This document shows, piece after piece, positions 27,635-36,556 of a DNA stretch of 64,000 nt; the first letter of the stretch is position 1, and each line of letters starts with the position of its first letter. Both the position numbers and the translations under genes were made by a program. The DNA comes from JALHUB01 sp963719465 (lineage in GTDB: Bacteria > Chloroflexota > Dehalococcoidia > DSTF01 > JALHUB01): NCBI GenBank assembly GCA_963719465.1, contig OY970386.1, forward strand, positions 1 to 64,000, given 5' to 3'. The notes under the pieces are model-generated. The model saw only the letters and a program-made list of their open reading frames with translations, was not told the origin of the DNA and did not search any database.

Positions 27635-29881
27635 CTACGCCTCAATCTTCTCGAGGGGCGCGAACGATAGAAGCAGCTTCTTGATACCGGCCTCGCCCTT
27701 GAACGCCACCGTCACCTTCTGGTCCGCGCCTTCGATGTCGCAGCTCACGACGATGCCCTCGCCGAAGCGCGCGTGCCGGACGCGGTCGCCGGCGACGAAC
27801 GCGGGCTCGAACTGCGGCGCCAGCGGCTCCTCGGCCGACAGCGGCCGATGGAAGGCGCGCAGGTGCGTCCGCGGGGCCGTCGCCGTAGGTCGCGCCGCCG
27901 CCTCCGGCACCGCCAGCAGCTCCTGCGGTATGTCCTTGAGAAAGCGCGACGACGGGTTGTGCGTCGCCATGCCCATGTGATGGCGTCGGAACGCGCGCAC
28001 GAGGTAAAGACGCTCCTTCGCCCGCGTGATGCCGACGTAGGCTAGCCGGCGCTCCTCCTCCATCTGCGACGGCTCGTCGAAGGAGCGGATGTGCGGCAGC
28101 AGGCCCTCCTCCAGACCGACGATGAACACGACGGGGAACTCCAGCCCCTTGGCAGCGTGGAGGGTGATGAGCGTTACGGCGTCCACCTTCTCGTCGTACT
28201 CGTCAGTGTCGGTCATGAGGGCGGCCTCTTCGAGGAAGGTGGGGAGGGCGGCGTCGGGAGCGAGCGCGTCGTACTGGGCAGCCACGGTCTGCAACTCTTC
28301 GACGTTGTCCCAGCGCTCTTCGCCGTCCTCGAACTCCGCCAGCAGGTAGTGACGGTAGTCGATGCGCTCCAGAAGCTGCGCCAGGAGGTCGGAGACGGTA
28401 AGCGACGGCGCTTCGGCGATGAAGTCGTTCAGCAGCTCCAGGAACGGTAGCAGCGCCTTGACCGTCCGCGAGGCGAAGGGGTGCGTACGCTTGCCCTCGT
28501 CTCCTTGCTCCTCCTCCGCGATGAGCTGGAGCGAGGCGTAGGCCGGCACGCCCATCTCCGCCGACCAGCGCGATAGCTCCTCCAGCGTCCGCTGGCCGAT
28601 GCCGCGCGCCGGGACGTTGATGACGCGCATGAGGCTGAGGCTGTCGAACGGGTTGTGGATGAGCCTGAGGTAGGCGATGACGTCCTTCACTTCACGCCGC
28701 TCGTAGAAGCGCGTCCCGCCGACCAGCCGGTAACGCAGGTTGTCGCGCACGAACACCTCTTCCAGCGGCCGCGACTGGGCGTTGGTGCGGTACATGACGG
28801 CTATGTCGCCGAAGCGGTGGTCGCCGGAGCGGACGAGCCGCTGCGCCTCGTCGGCGACGAACTCCGCCTCCTCCTCTTCGTCATACGCTTCGTAGGCGAC
28901 GATGGGCGTGCCGGCGCCCTTTTCCGTCCACAGCTTCTTCTCCTTGCGCTGCTGGTTGACGCTGATCACCGAGTGGGCCGAGTCGAGGATGTTCTGCGTC
29001 GAGCGGTAGTTCTGCTCGAGGTAGACAACGCGGGCGTCCGGGTAGTCGCGCTCGAAGTTCAGGATGTTGCGCAGGTCGGCGGAGCGCCAGGAGTAGATCG
29101 ACTGATCGGGGTCGCCGACGACGCAGATGTTGCGGTGAAGCCCGGCGAGCTGCCGCGCCAGCACGTATTGCGCGACGTTCGTGTCCTGGAACTCGTCGAT
29201 CAGGACATGAAGGTAGCGTTCCTGGTACTTCTTCAGGACGTCCTCATCGTTGCGGAAGAGGAGCGCGGTCTTGAGGAGCAGGTCGTCGAAGTCGAGGGCG
29301 TTGTTGTCCCCGAGGGCGGTCTCGTAGCGCTCGTAGGCGCGGGAGACGATCTCCTCGAAATAGCTGCTGACGGTCTTGGCGTAGTTCTCCGGCGTCGCCA
29401 GTTCGCTCTTCCCCTTCGAGATGACGGCGAGGACGGCGCGCGGCGGGTAACGCTTGAGGTCGACGCCCATGTCGGCGAGGACGCGGCGCATCAACGTCAT
29501 CTGGTCGGCGTCGTCGTAGATGACGAAGCCGCGGGGTATGCCGGCACGCTCGCCGTCGATGCGGAGCATGCGCGAGCAAACGGCGTGAAAGGTTCCGAGC
29601 GTCAACGCGCGCGTCCGCTCGCCGATGAGACCATAGACGCGGTCTCGCATCTCGCGGGCGGCCTTGTTGGTGAAGGTGACGGCGAGTATACGATAGGGGT
29701 CGACGCCCTGGCCGGCGACGAGGTAGGCGATGCGATGAGCGATGACACGGGTCTTGCCGCTGCCGGGCCCCGCCAGTATGAGGAGCGGACCCTCGGTAGT
29801 CTGTACGGCCTCGCGTTGAGGCGGATTGAGCCCTTCAAGAACGTCCATTGGCTTCGCTTCGTCGAGCAGGAAAGAGGTCAT
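27635..29881 (-). CDS. pcrA: ATP-dependent DNA helicase PcrA/UvrD
   Basis: Superfamily 1A 3'-5' helicase for repair and plasmid replication. The 748 residues hold Walker A GPGSGKT (38-44), DEFQDTN (motif II), GDPDQSIYSWRSAD (motif III), LEQNYRSTQNIL (motif IV), TLHAAKGLEFPVVFIVGLEEG (split across motif V) and YVGITRAKERLYL (motif VI). The C-terminal Tudor-like region ends RHARFGEGIVVSCDIEG, as in PcrA. The start may instead be the ATG at 29848 (MDVLEGLNPPQREAV). Confidence 0.95.
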   Translation of the reverse strand: MTSFLLDEAKPMDVLEGLNPPQREAVQTTEGPLLILAGPGSGKTRVIAHRIAYLVAGQGVDPYRILAVTFTNKAAREMRDRVYGLIGERTRALTLGTFHAVCSRMLRIDGERAGIPRGFVIYDDADQMTLMRRVLADMGVDLKRYPPRAVLAVISKGKSELATPENYAKTVSSYFEEIVSRAYERYETALGDNNALDFDDLLLKTALLFRNDEDVLKKYQERYLHVLIDEFQDTNVAQYVLARQLAGLHRNICVVGDPDQSIYSWRSADLRNILNFERDYPDARVVYLEQNYRSTQNILDSAHSVISVNQQRKEKKLWTEKGAGTPIVAYEAYDEEEEAEFVADEAQRLVRSGDHRFGDIAVMYRTNAQSRPLEEVFVRDNLRYRLVGGTRFYERREVKDVIAYLRLIHNPFDSLSLMRVINVPARGIGQRTLEELSRWSAEMGVPAYASLQLIAEEEQGDEGKRTHPFASRTVKALLPFLELLNDFIAEAPSLTVSDLLAQLLERIDYRHYLLAEFEDGEERWDNVEELQTVAAQYDALAPDAALPTFLEEAALMTDTDEYDEKVDAVTLITLHAAKGLEFPVVFIVGLEEGLLPHIRSFDEPSQMEEERRLAYVGITRAKERLYLVRAFRRHHMGMATHNPSSRFLKDIPQELLAVPEAAARPTATAPRTHLRAFHRPLSAEEPLAPQFEPAFVAGDRVRHARFGEGIVVSCDIEGADQKVTVAFKGEAGIKKLLLSFAPLEKIEA

Positions 29882-29951
29882 TCGATTCCGATGCGCGGCA
29901 AGTCTATTCTATCAACGGCAGCGGCGGCGCTCAACGGCGTGGGAACGGTCA

Positions 29952-29981
29952 ATGACAGTAGCTTCAGGCGCGTGCTATAAT
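29952..29981 (+). promoter_or_regulatory. Promoter of the zinc-ribbon membrane protein gene
   Basis: ATGACA, an 18-bp spacer and TATAAT with an extended TGC before the -10. Confidence 0.55.
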
Positions 29982-30033
29982 CGCGACAAACGTGGCAGTA
30001 GGCGAGGGCATGGGCTCAGCCTAGGAGATGCAT

Positions 30034-30552
30034 ATGGGTGACTGGACGAACTGGGTGAAGCTGCTCATTGCGCTCGCGGCCGCGTATTGGGCTATCCTCT
30101 GGCTGAGCGCCGTCATCTGGACGTATCGCGACACGAAGGAACGCGACGGCGACGGCTTCTCCCAGGTCGTCGCGGTCGTGCTGGTGCTGGTATTCAACCT
30201 GCCGGGCCTCATCCTCTATCTCATTCTGCGCCCGCACGAGACGCTCGCCGAGGCGTACATTCGCAACCTGGAGACGGAGGCGATGCTGCACGAGGTCGAT
30301 GACCAGCAGCTTTGCTACGCCTGCCAGAAGCACATCCGCCGAGACTTCGCCTTCTGCCCCTACTGCCGCACCCGCCTGCTGGAGGAGTGCGCGGAGTGCG
30401 GCAAGCCGGTGGGTCTCAACTGGGCCGTTTGCGCCTACTGCGGCCACGAGCGGGCAATGGGCGCGACGGCGATGGCAAAGAACCGCCGGCCGGCAGCGGC
30501 TTCGGGCGGGGCCCAGCCGGTTGCCGGGTCATCGGAAGTACCCGGTTTCTAG
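30034..30552 (+). CDS. Membrane protein with double zinc ribbon
   Basis: A 172-aa protein with two transmembrane helices (about 7-28 and 44-65) followed by a cytoplasmic double zinc ribbon: CYACQKH...FCPYCRTRL, then CAECGKPV...VCAYCGHE. The ATG at 30034 is used because GGAG lies six bases upstream; the ATG at 30028 is too close. The tail is Ala/Gly-rich. Such zinc-ribbon membrane proteins are common, but their function is unknown. Confidence 0.75.
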   Translation: MGDWTNWVKLLIALAAAYWAILWLSAVIWTYRDTKERDGDGFSQVVAVVLVLVFNLPGLILYLILRPHETLAEAYIRNLETEAMLHEVDDQQLCYACQKHIRRDFAFCPYCRTRLLEECAECGKPVGLNWAVCAYCGHERAMGATAMAKNRRPAAASGGAQPVAGSSEVPGF

Positions 30553-30640
30553 CGGACTTTCAGCAAGGCGTGAGTTTTTGCCGGGCCGGGGCTGAAGAGC
30601 CTCGGCCACGTTATAGACGCGGGAAGGAGCTCGACATCTA

Positions 30641-31008
30641 ATGGCGATGATCACACTTGCGGTCTCGGAAGCTCCGTATGGGAAAGAACGGTTCTACACG
30701 GCGTTGCGCTTCCTCCTCGTCGCCCGGCACGAGGGCCATAAGGCCAATCTTTTCCTTCTTGAAGACGCGGTGTACGCCGGCAAGAAGGGACAATCGCCGC
30801 CGGAACTGCCAGTCGGGAACGAGCGGATGCCGAGCGGCGAGGCCCTCCTGAAGGCGGCGATCCTCGAAGGGTTAACCGTCCGCGCCTGCCGCGTCTGCTG
30901 CTCGGAGCGCGGCGTGAGCGAGGGGGAGCTGATGGAAGGCGTTGCTCTCGGCTCGATGCTGGATTCGTCAATTGGGTGGTCGAGAGCGATAAAGCGCTCT
31001 TCTGGTAA
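30641..31008 (+). pseudogene. DsrE/DsrF-like protein with one-base deletion near its end
   Basis: About 122 residues related to small DsrE/TusD-type sulfur-relay proteins: ALRFLLVARHEGHKANLFLLEDAV and the Cys pair in VRACRVCCSERG. As read, the frame fails to stop and runs into the next gene. Adding one T near 30964 restores MLDFVNWVVESDKALFW followed by TAA at 31006-31008, the usual ending of this family. The long fused ORF is therefore an artefact of a single deletion, in the cell or in the assembly. AAGGAG precedes the start. Confidence 0.75.
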
Positions 31009-31033
31009 CGAGGCTAGTCGGAAAGAACCGGCA

Positions 31034-32263
31034 ATGACGCTGGAAATACGGCCAGTTCACGACGAAGAGCTGGACGACTTCATCTTCGCCAACGCTTACT
31101 CGTTCAATCAGGACCGGCGGCCGGAGGCGCTGGCGGAGGTGGTCGCGCGCACCAGGACGTACGTGCCGCGCGAGTGGTCGCTGGCCGGCTTCCTGGGCGG
31201 GAAGCTGATAGTGGGAATGCGCGTCATCCCGCTGACGATGCGCATCGACGGCGCGCCGCTGTCCATGGCGGCGATAGGCGGCGTGTCCTCGCTGCCCGAG
31301 CACAGGCGTCGTGGCTACGTCGGCGCGTTGCTCAGACGCGCGCTGGCGGACATGCGCGAACGCGGTCAGGCGCTGTCGGCCCTGTACACGCCGCACGTTC
31401 CGCTATACCGTCGCTATGGCTGGGAGACGGCGGCACGAAATGTCCGCCTATCTTTCGCGCCTAAGGAGGTCCGCACGCTGGTCGAGCCGCCGAGCGACGG
31501 ACGCTTTCGGCGCGTGACGGCGGACGAGTGGCAAACGCTGAATAAGCTGTACGAGGCGTATTCGGCGGAGCGGAACTGCGTGCTCGTCAGGTCGGAGACG
31601 TGGTGGCGGGACTGGGTGTTCGGGCGGGAACGCGACACGCCGGACGCGGCGCTCTGGGAGGACAGTGAAGGCCGTCCGCAAGGGTACGTGCTCTACTACA
31701 CGCGTCGCGCTGAGCTCCCCGACCGGCCGTGGCCGCAGAGCCGCCTCTGGGTGCGCGAGCTGGCGACGCAGCATGGCGGCGCCTACGTCGCGCTGGTGAA
31801 CTACCTGCTGTCCCATGACATTCACGAGAGGATCGAATGGCTGGCTTCGGCCGATGAGCCGCTGCTCAGCCTGCTGGACGAGCCGCAGCGCGTCCGAATC
31901 GAATCGTGGTCCGCGCTCATGCTGCGCATCGTCGACGTGCCGGCGGCGCTGGCCGCGCGTCGCTGCCCGCCCACGGCGGATGGACAGCACTTTGTGCTGG
32001 CTGTTGGCGATTCCGTCTTGCCCTGGAACGAAGGGACCTGGCGCGTCGAAGCCGGGGGCGGGCGCTTGCATGTGGCGAAATCGCATGATCCGCCGGACCT
32101 GGTCGTCGACGCGGCCACGCTGGCGCCTATCTTCAACGGCCACCTGTCGCCGGGGGAAGCGGCGCGCATCGGCCGGCTGCGCGTCGAGAACGACGGGGCA
32201 CTGCAGGCGGCGAACGCAATCTTCTCGGTCCGTCATCCTCCCTTCTGCTTCGACTGGTTCTAG
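31034..32263 (+). CDS. Eis-like GNAT acetyltransferase with SCP2-type C-terminal domain
   Basis: A 409-aa protein with the architecture of Eis/Anf1-type acetyltransferases: N-terminal GNAT domain with GGVSSLPEHRRRGYVGALLR (acetyl-CoA loop), a second GNAT-like domain, and a C-terminal sterol-carrier-like domain with DPPDLVVDAATLAPIFNGHL. Eis proteins acetylate aminoglycosides or protein amines; the substrate here is unknown. The start at 31034 (MTLEIRPVHDEELDDF) is inferred after recognising the frameshift in the upstream gene, with which it is otherwise in frame. Confidence 0.82.
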   Translation: MTLEIRPVHDEELDDFIFANAYSFNQDRRPEALAEVVARTRTYVPREWSLAGFLGGKLIVGMRVIPLTMRIDGAPLSMAAIGGVSSLPEHRRRGYVGALLRRALADMRERGQALSALYTPHVPLYRRYGWETAARNVRLSFAPKEVRTLVEPPSDGRFRRVTADEWQTLNKLYEAYSAERNCVLVRSETWWRDWVFGRERDTPDAALWEDSEGRPQGYVLYYTRRAELPDRPWPQSRLWVRELATQHGGAYVALVNYLLSHDIHERIEWLASADEPLLSLLDEPQRVRIESWSALMLRIVDVPAALAARRCPPTADGQHFVLAVGDSVLPWNEGTWRVEAGGGRLHVAKSHDPPDLVVDAATLAPIFNGHLSPGEAARIGRLRVENDGALQAANAIFSVRHPPFCFDWF

Positions 32264-32357
32264 GCCGAGCCCCACGGGGGCGTGTCTGACCACGCAGCTT
32301 GTAGCTCCATCGGGGGCGTCTGCACACGCCCTCGCCATGCGTCGCGCTTCCACCGGT

Positions 32358-32365
32358 GCTATAAT
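32358..32365 (+). promoter_or_regulatory. Extended -10 promoter of the AmmeMemoRadiSam operon
   Basis: TGCTATAAT, with the TATAAT at 32360-32365. The start codon follows 9 bases later, so the transcript would be leaderless or nearly so. Confidence 0.5.
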
Positions 32366-32374
32366 TGAAGCCAA

Positions 32375-33454
32375 ATGATCACAAGTCCTAACACAAATCG
32401 CGAGGCCGAGCTCTGGGAGAAGGCGGCCGGAGGTAAGCTGCGCTGCAACGTCTGCCACTGGCGCTGCCTCATCCCCAACGGCGCGTTCGGCGTCTGCCGC
32501 ATGCGGCGCGCGGTGGACGGGCGCATGGTGCTGTACAACTATCCGGGCGTCGCCTCGGTGAACAACGACCCGGTGGAGAAGAAGCCGCTGTTCCACTTCT
32601 ATCCGGGCTCCAGCTGCCTCTCGCTTGGCTCCTGGGGCTGCAACTTTCACTGCAAGCACTGCCAGAACTGGGAGATATCGTTCGCGACGCCGGAGGAAGC
32701 GCAACGCCTTTCCCACGATCTCGCGCCGGTGGACGCGGTCGCGCTGGCGAAGCGACTCGGGAGCCAGGGGATGGCCTTCACCTACAACGAGCCGGGCATC
32801 TGGCTGGAGTACGCACTCGACTGCGCCATCCTGGCCAAGCAAGCGGCACTATACACTGCCTTCGTGACCAACGGCTTCAGCACGCCGGAAGCGCTGGACC
32901 TCATCGGTCCGTACCTGGACGCCTATCGCGTCGATCTTAAGGGCTTCAGCGACGAGTTTCACCGCGACCTGGCGAAGGTCAGCCGCTGGCGCCAGATTCT
33001 CGAATCGGCGAGCTACGCGAAGAAGCGCTGGGACATGCACGTCGAGATCGTGACGAACGTCATTCCGACGATGAACGACGACGAGGCGCAGCTACGCGGC
33101 ATCGCATGCTGGATCCGCGACGAGCTGGGCGAAACCACGCCCTGGCACGTGACGGCCTTCCAGCCGCATCACAAGCTCGCTGACCTGCCGCCGACGCCAG
33201 TTGAAACGCTGGACAGGGCGATGGCTATCGGCCGGGAGGAAGGGCTCTTGTTCGTCTATCCCGGCAACGTCTTCGGACATCCCAACGAGAACACGCGCTG
33301 CCCGCGCTGCAACGAGATCGTGATCAGCCGCGCGGGCTACCAGACACGCAAGCGCGCTCTGGCGCCGCACGGCACCTGCGCGAAGTGCGGCGCCGATCTC
33401 AACGTCCGAACGATTTCCTATCAGCGACGGCTGCCGGTGTCCGCGGCCTCGTGA
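32375..33454 (+). CDS. amrS: AmmeMemoRadiSam system radical SAM enzyme
   Basis: Radical SAM protein of 359 residues. An N-terminal Cys-rich part (CNVCHWRC) precedes the cluster-binding CxxxCxxC as CNFHCKHC at about residues 89-96. AFTYNEPGIWLEY, VTNGFSTPEAL and VDLKGFSDEF match the activase-like subfamily that always accompanies Memo and AMMECR1. A C-terminal zinc ribbon (CPRCNEI...CAKCGADL) follows. It is four bases upstream of the Memo-AMMECR1 fusion. The system's biochemical product is not established as far as I know. Confidence 0.92.
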   Translation: MITSPNTNREAELWEKAAGGKLRCNVCHWRCLIPNGAFGVCRMRRAVDGRMVLYNYPGVASVNNDPVEKKPLFHFYPGSSCLSLGSWGCNFHCKHCQNWEISFATPEEAQRLSHDLAPVDAVALAKRLGSQGMAFTYNEPGIWLEYALDCAILAKQAALYTAFVTNGFSTPEALDLIGPYLDAYRVDLKGFSDEFHRDLAKVSRWRQILESASYAKKRWDMHVEIVTNVIPTMNDDEAQLRGIACWIRDELGETTPWHVTAFQPHHKLADLPPTPVETLDRAMAIGREEGLLFVYPGNVFGHPNENTRCPRCNEIVISRAGYQTRKRALAPHGTCAKCGADLNVRTISYQRRLPVSAAS

Positions 33455-33458
33455 TGCC

Positions 33459-34838
33459 ATGAACGGGATAATCTACGCCTGCATCGCTCCTCACCCGCCG
33501 GTGATCGTTCACGAGATCGGGCACGGACGCGAGGGACAGACGCGCCGGACAATCGCCGCACTGGAACGCGTGGCCGCCGAGCTTGCCGCCCTAAGGCCGG
33601 AGACGGCGATCGTAATAAGTCCGCACGGGCCGGTGCAGCCGGCGGGAGTCGGCGTCCTTGCCAGGCGGGACGTCTGCGGCGACATGGGGCGCTGGGACGC
33701 GCCCGAGCTCCGCTTCGAGTTCGAGAACGATCTAGATGTCGTGGCGGCTATCCAGGCGGAGGCCGAAGCGTCGCAACTGCCGCTGGTCATGCTGGAGCAG
33801 TGGGACGACGGCGCCATCGACGGGCTCGATTGGGGCTGCACCGTGCCGTTGTACTACCTTCAGCCGGGTCTTGAAGGAGCGAGGCTCGTTCCAATAGCGC
33901 CCTCGTTTAGTACGCTTCGCTATCACTACGAGTTGGGTGAGGCCATCGGCCGGGCGCTGGCACGCCTGCGAAAGCAGGTCGCGATCATCTGCAGCGCTGA
34001 CCTTTCGCACGCTCTGCTGCCAGGCTCGCCCAGTCGCTACGATCCCGCCGGCCGCGAGTTCGACAGCGCCTACCAGGACGCCATCGCGACCTGGAACGTC
34101 GACTGGGTGCTCGAGGCGACGCGAGACTTCCGCGCGCGCGCCGCGGAGGACGCCCTGCCACAGACCGCGATGCTGATGGGCATTCTGAGCGGGCACGAGG
34201 TGCGGCCGCGCATTCTCTCCTATGAAGGGCCGTTCGGCGTGGGTTACATGGTGACGGCGATAGATGTGAGCGCCATCGACGGCGAGGAGGTCGTCGCGCC
34301 GGCACGTGAGCGAGCGCCGCCGGAGCCGGAGCACCCGTACGTGCAACTGGCGAAGGAGACGGTGGAGCGATTCGTCCGCTCCGGCCGCTTTCTCGGCCCG
34401 CAGGAGTTCGAGGCCGCCATCGCGATGGAGCGACCGGCAGGCGTCTTCGTTTCTATCAAGAAGCGCGGCGACCTGCGGGGCTGCATCGGCACGATCGAGG
34501 CGACGCAGGGAAGCCTTAGCATGGAGATCGTGCACAACGCCATCGCCGCCTGCAGCCGCGACCCGCGCTTTCTGCCGATCACTGACGACGAGCTGCGCCA
34601 CCTCTCATACAGCGTCGACGTGCTGACGGAGCCGGAGCTGATCGGCGGCGAGGAGGAGCTCGATCCGAGGCGCTACGGCGTCATCGTAGAATGCGGCATG
34701 CGGCGCGGGCTGCTCTTGCCCGACCTGGAGGGCATCGACAGCGTCGGGGAGCAGGTGCGGATTGCCCGGATGAAGGCGGGTATCAAAGACGACGATAGCG
34801 TGCGGCTGTATCGGTTCGAAGTTAGGCGTTTCACTTAG
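33459..34838 (+). CDS. Memo-AMMECR1 fusion protein
   Basis: A 459-aa fusion. Residues 1 to about 275 are a Memo domain, structurally related to extradiol dioxygenases (IAPHPPVIVHEIG, ISPHGPV, CSADLSHALLP with metal-type His). Residues about 285-459 are AMMECR1, with the hallmark LRGCIGT and YSVDVLTEPEL. With the adjacent radical SAM enzyme this completes the three-part AmmeMemoRadiSam set, here in two genes. Function is unknown; conservation of the trio implies one pathway, probably a modification reaction. Confidence 0.93.
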   Translation: MNGIIYACIAPHPPVIVHEIGHGREGQTRRTIAALERVAAELAALRPETAIVISPHGPVQPAGVGVLARRDVCGDMGRWDAPELRFEFENDLDVVAAIQAEAEASQLPLVMLEQWDDGAIDGLDWGCTVPLYYLQPGLEGARLVPIAPSFSTLRYHYELGEAIGRALARLRKQVAIICSADLSHALLPGSPSRYDPAGREFDSAYQDAIATWNVDWVLEATRDFRARAAEDALPQTAMLMGILSGHEVRPRILSYEGPFGVGYMVTAIDVSAIDGEEVVAPARERAPPEPEHPYVQLAKETVERFVRSGRFLGPQEFEAAIAMERPAGVFVSIKKRGDLRGCIGTIEATQGSLSMEIVHNAIAACSRDPRFLPITDDELRHLSYSVDVLTEPELIGGEEELDPRRYGVIVECGMRRGLLLPDLEGIDSVGEQVRIARMKAGIKDDDSVRLYRFEVRRFT

Positions 34839-34871
34839 ATTCCTCTTCTGCCCTACCTCTCAAGCTAAACG

Positions 34872-34877
34872 TATAAT
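34872..34877 (+). promoter_or_regulatory. -10 element upstream of metG
   Basis: TATAAT in the 71-base gap before metG. The -35 region is poor. Confidence 0.35.
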
Positions 34878-34909
34878 AGAATCACTTCAGTCCTGCCGCC
34901 GAGGTCGAA

Positions 34910-36556
34910 TTGCCCGAGAAGATCTTCATGGGTGTAGCGTGGCCGTACGCCAATGGCTCTCTTCACCTGGGCCAGATAGCGGGCGCATATCTGCCGCCGG
35001 ACATCTTCGCGCGCTACCACCGACTGAAGGGCAACACCGTTCTAATGGTCTCGGGCAGCGACCAGCACGGCACGCCGATAACCGTCCGCGCGCAGGAGGA
35101 GGGCGTCACGCCGGGAGAGCTGGCGGCGCGCTTCCACCGAGAGTTCCTCGAATCGTGGCGGGCCCTCGGCATCGGCTTCGATCTGTACACGACGACCGGC
35201 ACGGCGAATCACGCCGCCGTGACGCAGGATATGTTCCTGCGCCTGTACGAGAAGGGCGACATCTACCTCGACCGGATGCGGCTGCCGTACTGCACCGTTG
35301 AGCAGAAGTTCCTGCTGGACCGCTACGTCGAAGGCACGTGCCCGATCTGCGGCTACGCATCAGCCCGTGGCGACCAGTGCGACAACTGCGGCAATCCGCT
35401 CGACCCCGAAGAGCTCATCGACGCGCACTGCAAGTTCGACGGCTCGACGCCGGAGGTGCGGGAGTCGGAGCACTTCTTCCTGCGGCTGAGCGCCTACAAC
35501 GAGCCGCTGAAGGCATGGCTATCGCAGGGCAAGGCGCACTGGCGGCGAAACGTCCTCAACTTCTCGCTGGGAGCGCTGGAACAGGGACTGCGCGACCGGG
35601 CGATCACCCGCAACGTCGAGTGGGGCATCGAGATACCGCTGCCCGGCTACGAGCGGAAGCGGATCTACGTCTGGTTCGAGGCGGTCATCGGCTATCTGTC
35701 GGCGGCGAAGGAATGGGCGCAGATTTGCGGCACGCCGGAGGCCTGGCGCGAGTTCTGGGAAGACCCGGCGTGCAAGGGCTACTACTTCATCGGCAAGGAC
35801 AACATCTGGTTCCACACGCTGAGCTGGCCGTCGATGCTGATGTCCTACGGCGGTCTCAACCTGCCGTATGACGTGCCGGCCAACCAGTACCTGAACTTCG
35901 GCGGCGGCAAGGCGTCGACGAGCCGGGGCACGGCGCCCTTCCTGCCGGCGTACCTCGCCCGCTACGACGCCGACACACTCCGCTACTATCTGGCGGCGAT
36001 CATGCCGGAAACGGCTGACAGCGAGTTCAGCGACGCCGACCTGCTCCGTCGCAACAACGACGAGCTGGTGGCGACATGGGGGAACCTGGCGCACCGGGTG
36101 CTCACGTTCACGTATCGCCGGTTCGAGGGGCGCGCGCCGTCGCCGACCGCGCTCGACGACGATAGCCAGGCGCTGCTGGCAAAGGCGGGAGCGGCGGTAG
36201 CCGAGGTGGGCGACAACATCGGGCAGTGCCGCTTTCGAGCCGGCCTTGCAGCGGCGATGGCCTTCGCGCAGGAAACGAACCGCTATCTGGACGACAAGGC
36301 GCCGTGGAAGGCGATCCGGAACGAGCCGGAATCGGCGGCGATGTCGCTGTACACGGCTCTGAACGCGATCAACGCGCTCAAGGTCGCCTTCTACCCGTAT
36401 CTGCCGTTCACCAGCGAGAAGCTGCACGGCTTCCTCGGCTTCGACGGCGACGTTGCGTCCGGAGGGTGGCAGGCGCTCCTGGTGCCGCCGGACCAGCCGC
36501 TGCGGGAGCCGGAGGCGCTGTTCAAGAAGCTGGAACCGCCAGCGGAGGGGGAATGA
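34910..36556 (+). CDS. metG: Methionine--tRNA ligase
   Basis: Class I aminoacyl-tRNA synthetase. The start is a TTG at 34910 after GAGG. Motifs: PYANGSLHLGQIAG with HLGQ as the HIGH box, a four-Cys zinc knuckle (CPICGYASARGDQCDNCG), WFEAVIGYLSAAKEW, and the KASTS loop standing in for KMSKS. At 548 aa it lacks the C-terminal EMAP-like dimerisation domain, which is common. It overlaps tatD by four bases. Confidence 0.95.
   Translation: MPEKIFMGVAWPYANGSLHLGQIAGAYLPPDIFARYHRLKGNTVLMVSGSDQHGTPITVRAQEEGVTPGELAARFHREFLESWRALGIGFDLYTTTGTANHAAVTQDMFLRLYEKGDIYLDRMRLPYCTVEQKFLLDRYVEGTCPICGYASARGDQCDNCGNPLDPEELIDAHCKFDGSTPEVRESEHFFLRLSAYNEPLKAWLSQGKAHWRRNVLNFSLGALEQGLRDRAITRNVEWGIEIPLPGYERKRIYVWFEAVIGYLSAAKEWAQICGTPEAWREFWEDPACKGYYFIGKDNIWFHTLSWPSMLMSYGGLNLPYDVPANQYLNFGGGKASTSRGTAPFLPAYLARYDADTLRYYLAAIMPETADSEFSDADLLRRNNDELVATWGNLAHRVLTFTYRRFEGRAPSPTALDDDSQALLAKAGAAVAEVGDNIGQCRFRAGLAAAMAFAQETNRYLDDKAPWKAIRNEPESAAMSLYTALNAINALKVAFYPYLPFTSEKLHGFLGFDGDVASGGWQALLVPPDQPLREPEALFKKLEPPAEGE

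Noticed and set aside
30641..32263. A genuine DsrE-acetyltransferase fusion enzyme
   Set aside because: The joining segment is the DsrE C-terminus read out of frame; one added base restores both family boundaries.
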